The position numbers were made by a program, and so were the translations under genes. From Mycobacterium deserti (GTDB taxonomy: Bacteria; Actinomycetota; Actinomycetes; Mycobacteriales; Mycobacteriaceae): DNA of 64,000 nt. The stretch lies in NCBI RefSeq assembly GCF_025345615.1, contig NZ_JAODWD010000002.1:372001-436000 (forward strand). The letters run 5' to 3'. The notes beneath the pieces were generated by a model. That model did no database searches, was not told where the DNA came from, and saw nothing but the letters and a program-made list of their open reading frames with translations. Positions 28,331-35,449 of this stretch are shown in pieces (the stretch's first letter is position 1; the number at the start of each line of letters is the position of its first letter).

Positions 28331-28581
28331 CCGGTACCTCCGACATCGGCTTCGTCCTCGCCCCAACGGTGACGTAAGGGGCATTCGCGTTCCGGTCCGC
28401 AGAAAGTTCCCGGGTGGGTCGACGGCAAACCTCCGTTGTCCAATCGGTCAGATTTCGGTCGAATGGCCACACCGCGGGGTCACGTCTGGACGATGTGTGC
28501 GCAGATTCAGAGGGCGTTTCGGCCCAGGGCGCCTGTTTTCCTAGGCCCCAACGTCTTTCAATGGTCAGTTGATTAGTGTGC

Positions 28582-28637
28582 TAAACTTTTTACGGATGTT
28601 TTTGGTACATCCGCAAGGAAATGAAAGAAGTAAGTAG
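28582..28637 (+). promoter_or_regulatory. cspA2 promoter -10 and 5'-UTR hairpin
   Basis: TAAACT (28582-28587), 5 nt, then the same 7-bp stem CGGATGT/ACATCCG (28593-28599 with 28607-28613) around a different 7-nt loop, then a purine-rich leader to ATG 28638. The spacing matches cspA1 to within 1 nt. The 307-bp gap 28331-28637 otherwise shows nothing I can assign; its upstream part holds the promoter of the flavoprotein gene. Confidence 0.55.
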
Positions 28638-28675
28638 ATGACACAGGGAACTGTGAAATGGTTCAACGGCGACAA
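28626..28675 (+). repeat. 50-bp exact direct repeat (copy 2), cspA leader and start
   Basis: Identical to 17502-17551. See copy 1. Identity breaks at 28676 (G here, A in copy 1), after which the genes diverge mostly at third codon positions. Confidence 0.9.
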
Positions 28676-28841
28676 GGGCTTCGGCTTCATCACGCCTGAC
28701 GATGGTTCGAAGGACGTCTTCGTCCACTACTCGGAGATCCAGGGCAACGGCTATCGCTCGCTTGACGAGAACCAGCGCGTCCAGTTCGAGATCGAGCAGG
28801 GCGCCAAGGGCCCGCAGGCAGTTGGGGTCACTGCCGTTTAG
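28638..28841 (+). CDS. cspA: Cold-shock protein CspA (copy 2)
   Basis: 67 residues, with KGFGFI and VFVHYS RNA-binding motifs. It differs from copy 1 at a handful of residues (for example ITPDDGSKD versus IAPDDGAKD and [11 protein letters not shown] versus [11 protein letters not shown]). It is monocistronic between a hairpin leader and a perfect terminator. The near identity of the leader and the first 38 coding nt suggests selection on the RNA or recent gene conversion. Confidence 0.97.
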   Translation: MTQGTVKWFNGDKGFGFITPDDGSKDVFVHYSEIQGNGYRSLDENQRVQFEIEQGAKGPQAVGVTAV

Positions 28842-28860
28842 TCGGCCTCACACGTGACAG

Positions 28861-28897
28861 TGGGCTGGTGCGGAATATTTCCGCACCAGCCCATTTT
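28861..28897 (+). terminator. Rho-independent terminator of cspA2
   Basis: A perfect 15-bp stem (28861-28875 with 28879-28893), 3-nt loop TAT, then TTTT. The outer 9 bp of each arm (TGGGCTGGT) are the same as in the cspA1 terminator. Confidence 0.88.
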
Positions 28898-28921
28898 CGT
28901 CTGTCTGCGCCCGCTCCATCA

Positions 28922-29446
28922 CTAGTCGTGAACAGGTTGGGCGGCAACGGGATCCGTTGCATTCTCACCGTTCATGTGTGTTGTCCAACGGGCGCTTTCG
29001 GCCTCCGCAAGGCGAATCACGGTATTTGCGGTTTCCAACAGTTGCGCTTCACGCCCTGGTTCCGGCGCCGGCATCGCCGCCGCGCAGCGCATCACCATCG
29101 TGCCGAGGGCCTGCGGTGTCAGATGCGGAACGACGAGCAGCCTCAAGCACCCGTCGCGACCGGTCACTGCCATCAGACGGGGCCGTCGGTGCTGCGCACC
29201 GCGCACCAACCCCGCGCCCGACGCGATCGTGCTCAGATCCATCGCGGCTTCGGAGTTCGACCAGTTGACGCAGATATCGAGGACTTCGCCGAGGGGACGA
29301 TGCATGAGCTGGATGAATTCAGGCAGCTCACGCGCCACCGCCGCACTGTGCGGCCACCAGGCCCCGTCGATGTCGCCGCCCAGGTCCCGCGCGAGCGACA
29401 GCCTGACAGGACGGGCTAGACGCCGGGTTCCCGTCAGCCCGTTCAT
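28922..29446 (-). CDS. DUF5994 family protein (copy 2)
   Basis: 174 residues with DIDGAWWPHSAAVARELPEFI at about residues 25-45, followed by VNWSNSEAAMDL and LRLLVVPHLTPQALGTMVM, the same layout as the protein at 24160-24681. Family function unknown. It lies 12 bp downstream of the MxSxDLFSHP micro-protein gene on the same strand, so both are probably transcribed together towards the cspA2 terminator. Confidence 0.8.
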   Translation of the reverse strand: MNGLTGTRRLARPVRLSLARDLGGDIDGAWWPHSAAVARELPEFIQLMHRPLGEVLDICVNWSNSEAAMDLSTIASGAGLVRGAQHRRPRLMAVTGRDGCLRLLVVPHLTPQALGTMVMRCAAAMPAPEPGREAQLLETANTVIRLAEAESARWTTHMNGENATDPVAAQPVHD

Positions 29447-29458
29447 GAGGGGGACATA

Positions 29459-29569
29459 TCAGTCTTGCCGGTCTGAGAACGAGGGGAGCTGCACCGCTTC
29501 TGCAGCGTCTTCCTTGCTCGGTTGAACTTCCGGCTTGTACGGGTGTGAGAAAAGATCGGTTGATTCCAT
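29459..29569 (-). CDS. Micro-protein of the MxSxDLFSHP type (copy 2)
   Basis: 36 residues beginning MESTDLFSHPYKPEVQPS, acidic, ending SFSDRQD. AAGGA sits 6 nt before ATG 29569. Paralogue of 17771-17911: identical at M, S, DLFSHP, P and a later FSD. Not hydrophobic, probably disordered. First gene of a two-gene unit with DUF5994 copy 2. Function unknown. Confidence 0.72.
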   Translation of the reverse strand: MESTDLFSHPYKPEVQPSKEDAAEAVQLPSFSDRQD

Positions 29570-29733
29570 AAAGAGTCCTTGAGAGGTAGGGACGGGCCCG
29601 CATAGGGGGTAAAAGCTCACGGCGCCAGAAACGAGACTCAAGGTTGTTGAGGCGAAGCGCCTTGTCCAAGGGTACACCCATACCGACGTTTGCCGTTCGT
29701 TCAGTACCGGGTACGACACCCGAGAGGACGTCA

Positions 29734-30544
29734 ATGACTACTGCTGATGCTCAGATCGACCTGGAAGCGCTCGCGACCGCCGAGCACGAGTACACCGTCG
29801 ACGACGAGGATGACGACGATCCGGTCCTGGTCGACCGCGCCGGCAATCCCACCGAAACGTGGCGCGAGCGCTACCCGTACGACGAGCGCATGCCCCGTCC
29901 CGAGTACGAGGAGCGCAAGCGGGCGTTGCAGATCGAATTGCTCAAGCTGCAGAAGTGGAGCAAGCGCACCGGTGCCACGAGGCGCCCGCGTCGTCGCGCT
30001 GGAGAAGCCGACGGATCTCGAGAAGTCACAGTGGTACTTCCAGCGCTACGTCACGCACCTCCCCACAGCCGGAGAGATGGTGTTCTTCGACCGGTCCTGG
30101 TACAACCGCGCCGGAGTCGAGCGGGTCATGGGCTTCTGCACGCCCCAACAGCACGCCGAATTCATGCGGCAGGCGCCGGCGTTCGAGCAGATGCTGGTCA
30201 ACGAAGGCATCCACCTGATCAAGTTCTGGTTCTCGGTGTCGCCAGCCGAGCAGCGAACCCGATTCGCGATCCGTCTCGTTGATCCACTTCGGCACTGGAA
30301 GTTTTCGGACATGGACATGGAGTCGGTCAACCGGTGGCACGCCTACACGGAGGCGAAGGAGGAGATGTTTCTTGCCACCGACACCGACGCCGCGCCGTGG
30401 ATCGTGGTCAAGAGCAACGACAAAAAGCGCGGACGCATCAACGCCATGCGCTATCTGCTGTCGCGGTACGACTACGACGACAAGGACGACGACGTCGTCG
30501 GCGAACCCGATCCGCTGATCGTGGGCCGGGCCCTGGAGGACTAG
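29734..30544 (+). pseudogene. ppk2: Polyphosphate kinase 2 with internal deletion removing the Walker A motif
   Basis: The first part (ATG 29734, frame 1) encodes a PPK2 N-terminus: GNPTETWRERYPYDERMPRPEYE and LQIELLKLQKWSKRTG to about 29973. From 29975 the family continues in frame 2: PRGARVVALEKPTDLEKSQW, MVFFDRSWYNRAGVERVMGF (Walker B and lid) and SDMDMESVNRW, to the stop at 30544. Compared with PPK2 (for example Rv3232c) about 26 residues between these points are missing, including the GRDxAGKGG P-loop. The net loss of about 80 nt also shifts the frame. PPK2 interconverts polyphosphate and nucleotides; this copy should be inactive unless the junction is an assembly error. Confidence 0.85.
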
Positions 30545-30561
30545 CGGCGGACGAAGGCCGG

Positions 30562-30735
30562 CTACTTTTTGAAGGCGTCCTTGATCTTCTCGCCGGCGTC
30601 CTTGAGGTTGGACTTGGCCTGGTCGCCTCGACCCTCGTCGCGGGTGCGCGCGTCGCCGGTGGCGTTGCCCAGGGCTTCCTTGGCCTTACCGCCGACGTTC
30701 TCGACCTTGTTCTTTGCTTTATCGGTTGCACTCAT
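30562..30735 (-). CDS. CsbD-like stress protein
   Basis: 57 residues, ATG 30735 to TAG 30562. Lys/Ala/Asp/Gly-rich helix: MSATDKAKNKVENVGGKAKE, then ALGNATGD, and a repeat-like end KDAGEKIKDAFKK. CsbD proteins are small general-stress proteins of unknown mechanism, sigma-B dependent in Bacillus. It lies between ppk2 and the DUF1206 gene, in line with a stress block. AGGAGG is 12 nt before the start. Confidence 0.85.
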   Translation of the reverse strand: MSATDKAKNKVENVGGKAKEALGNATGDARTRDEGRGDQAKSNLKDAGEKIKDAFKK

Positions 30736-30783
30736 GGCCAGGGAGTACCTCCTCAGTGTGCTGCGGAAACGTTCGAAAGGCCC

Positions 30784-31635
30784 TCACATGCGTGAGTAGC
30801 GGGCCAAGGCGAAGCTGTACAGGCCGTAGGCTGCGAAACCCGTTGCGGCGAGAAGCAATATCACTTCGCCGAACTGGGCCCGCCCCAGGGACTCGACCGC
30901 GCCATCGAGACCCGTCGCCCTGGCCGGATCGCTCAGGTATGTCGCCACGATCCGCGAAAGACCGGCAGCGGTGACCACCGCTCCTTCGGCGACGTGGCCA
31001 CAGACACCCAGTACGGTGATCAGCCGCCCACCCGGCAGATTGAGGTCGTCGAGGAACTTCCGCGATGCGCCTTTGTGGACGTAGTAGCTCCCGATCGCGG
31101 CGATCACCAACCCAGTGAGGACCAGAATGGTTTTGCCGCCATCGCTCTGCATCAACCGCGCGCTCAGACCAGCCGTCTGCTGACTACCGCGCCGACTGGC
31201 GCCGACCGCGAATTGGACCGCAGTGACGGCCACGGCGAGATAAACGAGCGCCAAACCGAAGGCCTTGAGCCTGTTGAGAATCGGCGAGTGCCGACGATGC
31301 GCATCAGCGCTTTCCCCGGGATGCAGTCCGAGCACCGTCTCAGCGAGTCTCCACATCGCCAGAGCGATGAGTCCCGCCGCGACCACCCACAGCGAGACGG
31401 CCCCGCCGCCCTCGGTCGCGAGCGTGGCCAGCGCACCTGCCTGGTCGGCTTCTCCCTCGGAGCCCAGGGCGATGCGCGCGATCATGTAGGCGACGAGAAG
31501 ATGGAGCACCCCGCTGATCGGGTAGCCGGCGCGGGCGATGAAGCGCACGGCACGGCTGCCCGTCGCGCGGTGCACCGCCCCCTTGAACGTCACGCCATGT
31601 CCAGGCCGAACATCCCGCTCAACTACCCGAGGCAT
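30784..31635 (-). CDS. DUF1206 integral membrane protein
   Basis: 283 residues with about six hydrophobic segments in three related pairs: ARAGYPISGVLHLLVAYMIA, AFGLALVYLAVAVTAVQFAVG and GVCGHVAEGAVVTAAGLSR each begin a pair, giving the threefold internal repeat of DUF1206. Function unknown. The start could also be GTG at 31593, which is nearer to the first conserved segment. It lies 48 bp upstream of csbD on the same strand. Confidence 0.82.
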   Translation of the reverse strand: MPRVVERDVRPGHGVTFKGAVHRATGSRAVRFIARAGYPISGVLHLLVAYMIARIALGSEGEADQAGALATLATEGGGAVSLWVVAAGLIALAMWRLAETVLGLHPGESADAHRRHSPILNRLKAFGLALVYLAVAVTAVQFAVGASRRGSQQTAGLSARLMQSDGGKTILVLTGLVIAAIGSYYVHKGASRKFLDDLNLPGGRLITVLGVCGHVAEGAVVTAAGLSRIVATYLSDPARATGLDGAVESLGRAQFGEVILLLAATGFAAYGLYSFALARYSRM

Positions 31636-31794
31636 GGGGCACTGAAACGGCCGGACCTCGCGCGCCGCGGGGTTGCGACACGGTCACGAACGCGTACCGA
31701 ACGGTGCACCAATGATCACTTTGGTCAGCCTGATCACTAACGTCACATCAGCCCGCTGACGTCATAGCGACGTCCGCCTCTGGAAAGGTGTGAC

Positions 31795-33234
31795 ATGTCG
31801 CCGCGTCATCGAATCGTCCCGATATCGATGGCGTCGTCGGCCGCACTCACCCTGAGCCTCGCGATGGTCATCGCGCCGCCCGCCGCCGCCGACCCGTGCA
31901 CCGGTGCCACGGCCGCCATCCAACCTCCGGCCGCATCCAACACCGAAGCCACCCCGTCGCTGCCATCGTCCTCCAACGGCAGGCCCGTCGGCCAGCAGCC
32001 CAGCGGCGCCGACGAGGACGCCCCGCTGCCCCGACTCGGCCATGTTTCCGAGGCGCTGCTCGGCGTGTTGAGTCCGCGCGAAGCGCAGGTCGACCAGCAA
32101 GCTGCCGTCGACCCTGTCCAGCCCTCACCGAACCCTCCGCAGGCCAACGAGATCCAACCCGCCCCTGCTGCCGCCCCGCCGCCACCCCCTGCCCCACCCG
32201 GCACCTCGCTCGTCGGTTGGGTCACCGGGCCGGAAAGCCCGAACAACACGGTCGGCCGCTTCGCGGTCACCGGCACCGACCTCGGGATCATGTGGGACAA
32301 CGGCGATTCCGATAACCGCCAGATCCTCATGGCCTTCGGCGACACCTACGGCTATTGCACCGTCAAGGGCCAACAGTGGCGCTACAACATGCTCTTGCGC
32401 ACTCAGGACGGCGCACTCGCCAAGACCATCGCGGTGCCCGACGGCCAGGTGTCCAACAAATACTCCGGATCCCCACTGTGGGCGCCGGGCCTGTCCAAAC
32501 AGATCATCAACAGCACGAAGTGGGCCTCCAACGAGACCGGCATCATCCCGACCAGCGGAATCTCCGTCGGCACAACGCAATACCTCAACTTCATGTCAAT
32601 CCGAAGCTGGGACAGCCCCGGCCGCTGGACGACGAACTTCTCGGCCATCGCCGTGTCCCCCGATAACGGTGAGCACTGGGGCATCTATCCGGGAACAGTC
32701 CGCACGGCCGCCCCGGACCGCGTTTCCGGCGTCACGCACGTCCCCGGGAATGAGAACTTCCAGATGGGCGCGTTCCTGCGGCCCGGCCCCGGCGACCCCT
32801 ACCTCTACTCCTTCGGCACCCCGTCGGGTCGCGGCGGGTCGGCGTTCATCTCGCGTGTCCTGCCGGCCTATGTGCCCGCCCCGACGAAGTACGAGTACTG
32901 GAACTCGGCGCAGAACGCCTGGGTGCCGAACAACCCCGGCGCCGCCACGCCGGTCATCCCGGGCCCGGTCAGCGAGATGTCGGCGCAGTACAACGCGTAT
33001 CTCAAGCAGTACCTGACGGTCTACGGCAACGGCAACAACGACATCGTCGCCAGGACCGCGCCCGCCCCGCAGGGACCATGGAGCCCTGAGCGACTACTCG
33101 TGCCCTCCTCGCAGTTCCCGGGTGGGGTGTACGCGCCCTTTCTGCACCCGTGGTCGACGGGAAGAGAACTCTATTACAACGTCTCGCTGTGGTCGGCGTA
33201 CAACGTGATGTTGATGAAAACGGTTCTGCCGTAA
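31795..33234 (+). CDS. Secreted DUF4185 protein, probable GH183-type endo-D-arabinanase
   Basis: 479 residues. Signal peptide 1-32 ending PPAAA|DP, then a Pro-rich linker to about residue 140 and one DUF4185 domain: VTGTDLGIMWDNGD, LMAFGDTYG, NKYSGSPLWAPG, YLNFMSI and VSEMSAQYNAYLKQYLTVYG. DUF4185 proteins were recently reported as endo-D-arabinanases (GH183) that cut cell-wall arabinogalactan or lipoarabinomannan. The role here is inferred from the family. GGAAAGG is the ribosome site. It ends 4 bp from the convergent diguanylate cyclase gene. Confidence 0.82.
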   Translation: MSPRHRIVPISMASSAALTLSLAMVIAPPAAADPCTGATAAIQPPAASNTEATPSLPSSSNGRPVGQQPSGADEDAPLPRLGHVSEALLGVLSPREAQVDQQAAVDPVQPSPNPPQANEIQPAPAAAPPPPPAPPGTSLVGWVTGPESPNNTVGRFAVTGTDLGIMWDNGDSDNRQILMAFGDTYGYCTVKGQQWRYNMLLRTQDGALAKTIAVPDGQVSNKYSGSPLWAPGLSKQIINSTKWASNETGIIPTSGISVGTTQYLNFMSIRSWDSPGRWTTNFSAIAVSPDNGEHWGIYPGTVRTAAPDRVSGVTHVPGNENFQMGAFLRPGPGDPYLYSFGTPSGRGGSAFISRVLPAYVPAPTKYEYWNSAQNAWVPNNPGAATPVIPGPVSEMSAQYNAYLKQYLTVYGNGNNDIVARTAPAPQGPWSPERLLVPSSQFPGGVYAPFLHPWSTGRELYYNVSLWSAYNVMLMKTVLP

Positions 33235-33238
33235 CGGC

Positions 33239-34813
33239 TCAGCGACGATTACGGCCGGCGCGCTTGGCCTCATACATCGCGAGATCGGCGTCACGCAGGA
33301 TCTCCTCCGCGGTCCGGCGGTCGTCTGCGAGCACCTCGACCAGACCCACACTCGCCCTTATCGGGGTGGTCGTCGAAGCGATCGAAACCGGACGAGCCAA
33401 GTGTCGCTTCAACTTGTCCGCCAAGTCCTCGGGTGGCGCGGAATCGCAGATCAACACGATGAACTCGTCGCCGCCAAGCCGGCCCACCACGTCGCCGGGC
33501 CCGACGAACTCCAGAAGCCGATCGGCGGTGGCACACAACAGATCATCGCCCGCCTTGTGTCCCAACGTGTCGTTCGTCGCCTTGAGGTCGTCCAGATCGA
33601 TATACACCACCACCGTCCTCACATGTTCGGACGCGGCAATCTTGCTCAGCACGTACTCCCTGTTCGGCAGGCGAGTGAGCGGATCGTGGGTGGCGCGGTA
33701 GACCAGTTGTTCGGAGGCCGCGCGTTGATCGGTGATGTCGGAGAACGTGATCAGCACGTCGGACTGTCCTGGCAACCCGGGGTGAAGCAGCCGACCGCAA
33801 GACGTCAGCCAGGCGCGGTGTCCTTCCACATGGTCGAACCCCAGGACGAGGTGACTAAACGGTTCACCCGTGCGAATGGTGATCTCCGCGGGGCGCTGTC
33901 CCGGTGGAATATTGTTGCCGTTCGCGTCGTACAGTGCGAATTGGCCAGTGCGCTCGAAGAAGTCGGTTCCTATCTGATCCTGAGAGATGCCGACCAATCT
34001 CATCGCCGCCGGGTTGAGCGACTTGATCATGCCGTTCTTGTCCAAGACGACGACGCCTTCCTCCAGCGACTCCACAACGGACGCGAAGTGCTGTTCGGCA
34101 CGGCGCTGGGCCGTCAGATCGCAGCTCACCAGCACATAGCCGGTGTCGATGCGCGCCACCGACACTCGCACGTCCAAGGCCGTGCCGTCGGTGTGGTGGT
34201 GAACGGAATGGAAGACGCCGCCGCCGGAGCTCGTCATCACACCGAGCTCGGCGCCGAGTGCTTCGATGGCCGGCATGCCGATCGCCTCCTTGGCGCAGCG
34301 GCCATAGATCGTCTCGGCCGCTCGATTCCAGCTCTTGACGACATAGTTGTCGTCTATGGCGATGATCGCGTCGCTGATCCGATCGACCAGCGCCGCCTGG
34401 TAGCGCAGTGTCGCCTCCGCCGCGCGTTGCGCGCTGACATCGCGGCAGATGACTTGATAGGCCCGTTCGCCTTCCCACAGTGTCAGCACCGAGACCGCTT
34501 CGACGTCCAGCCTCGTGCCGTCGAGGCGGACCATCCGCACGATCCACGGCTCGGAGCAGTCGCCGATCTCACGCAGTTCGGCGGCACGCTCCGATACCGC
34601 CTCGATCGAGTCGAAATCGATGAAGTCAGTCAATGGCCGTCCGATGAGCTCGTCGGCCGAAGCGGCCCGCATCCATTCCAGACCCGCCTCGTTGACGTAG
34701 TGCAGGCGGCCGCGCTGGTGCACGCAGATCGCGTTCGGGCTGTGGTCGACGAGCCGGCGGTATCGCTCTTCGGTCAAGCCGTGGTCGGTGCGTTCGACGT
34801 CTTCGCGTGACAA
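33239..34813 (-). CDS. PAS-PAS-PAS-GGDEF diguanylate cyclase
   Basis: 524 residues from TTG 34813 (GGAGGGG upstream). PAS 1 about 15-130 (YRRLVDHSPNAICVH), PAS 2 about 135-250, PAS 3 about 255-345, GGDEF 350-520 with HDPLTRLPNR and active-site RLGGDEFIVL. The inhibitory I-site Arg is absent (GPGD instead of RxxD). It makes c-di-GMP from two GTP. No transmembrane segments, so a cytosolic sensor. A paralogue lies at 42212-43525 next to an EAL protein. Confidence 0.87.
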   Translation of the reverse strand: MSREDVERTDHGLTEERYRRLVDHSPNAICVHQRGRLHYVNEAGLEWMRAASADELIGRPLTDFIDFDSIEAVSERAAELREIGDCSEPWIVRMVRLDGTRLDVEAVSVLTLWEGERAYQVICRDVSAQRAAEATLRYQAALVDRISDAIIAIDDNYVVKSWNRAAETIYGRCAKEAIGMPAIEALGAELGVMTSSGGGVFHSVHHHTDGTALDVRVSVARIDTGYVLVSCDLTAQRRAEQHFASVVESLEEGVVVLDKNGMIKSLNPAAMRLVGISQDQIGTDFFERTGQFALYDANGNNIPPGQRPAEITIRTGEPFSHLVLGFDHVEGHRAWLTSCGRLLHPGLPGQSDVLITFSDITDQRAASEQLVYRATHDPLTRLPNREYVLSKIAASEHVRTVVVYIDLDDLKATNDTLGHKAGDDLLCATADRLLEFVGPGDVVGRLGGDEFIVLICDSAPPEDLADKLKRHLARPVSIASTTTPIRASVGLVEVLADDRRTAEEILRDADLAMYEAKRAGRNRR

Positions 34814-35161
34814 CTGCGTCGCAACCCCTCCCCACGTGCTTTGCTGCGGTCACAGTAACGCTCTGCCTGGCGGTTGCGGCAGCGAACGACAACTCTGTCT
34901 TGGCCTCCACCAAGTAATTGACTGCTCCGCCAAAAACCGCAACGTGACGTTGCCCGGACGCGCCGAATTCTCATCATCGACACCAGCGGCGACCGCGCAT
35001 GAGCGATTTTCGCTGGGTTCGACGGTGCCCGTCCTAAACGTTTGCGGAACAGTTATCGACGCGCGCTTTATCGACTGGGGCTGCGGTTTTTGTGTTCGGC
35101 AGGTGATTGCCCACGTTAAGATCACACTAGTATCGGGGTCACGCCGCGGCTTGGGGGCGCG
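34814..35161. other. Intergenic region between divergent genes
   Basis: 348 bp between the TTG of the diguanylate cyclase and the small secreted protein. It is less GC-rich than its surroundings. Besides the weak promoter candidate listed at 35107-35133 I see no gene, RNA or repeat. Confidence 0.5.
35107..35133 (+). promoter_or_regulatory. Weak promoter candidate for the small secreted protein
   Basis: TTGCCC (35107-35112) and TAGTAT (35128-35133) resemble sigma-A elements, but the spacer is only 15 bp. The start codon is 28 bp downstream. Confidence 0.3.
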
Positions 35162-35449
35162 ATGCGTCGGGTGCAGTGGCCGATCGCTGTGTGCGCGGTC
35201 GTTGGTGCCCTGCTGGGGGGTGCCAACTGCACGGCGATTGCCATCGCCGACTCCGGCGATCACCAGTCCGGTCGCAGTGCAGACAGCAACCACGGCGACG
35301 CCGACACCGACGAACCGACGGTCCGTGCCGTTGGCGTGCTTTCGGGCAGTCCCGGCGACGGCTCGGAGGGGTCGGGCGTCTGCGTCGGTTATCGCCAGGC
35401 CGCCGCGGCACAACACCTGCGACACCGCGGCGTGCAGCGCTTCGGTTAG
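35162..35449 (+). CDS. Small secreted protein, unknown
   Basis: 95 residues. N-terminal MRRVQWPIAVCAVVGALLGG looks like a signal peptide, with a possible cleavage after ...AIAIA, then an acidic Ser/Gly/Asp-rich stretch and a basic end. Codon use is GC3-rich, as in real genes here. Its stop overlaps the convergent kinase stop by 4 bp. No family recognised. Confidence 0.5.
   Translation: MRRVQWPIAVCAVVGALLGGANCTAIAIADSGDHQSGRSADSNHGDADTDEPTVRAVGVLSGSPGDGSEGSGVCVGYRQAAAAQHLRHRGVQRFG

Noticed and set aside
17700-31700. SigF-type promoters (GTTT-N16-GGGTA) for the stress block
   Set aside because: Several GGGTA hexamers occur, but none with a convincing GTTT at the right distance.
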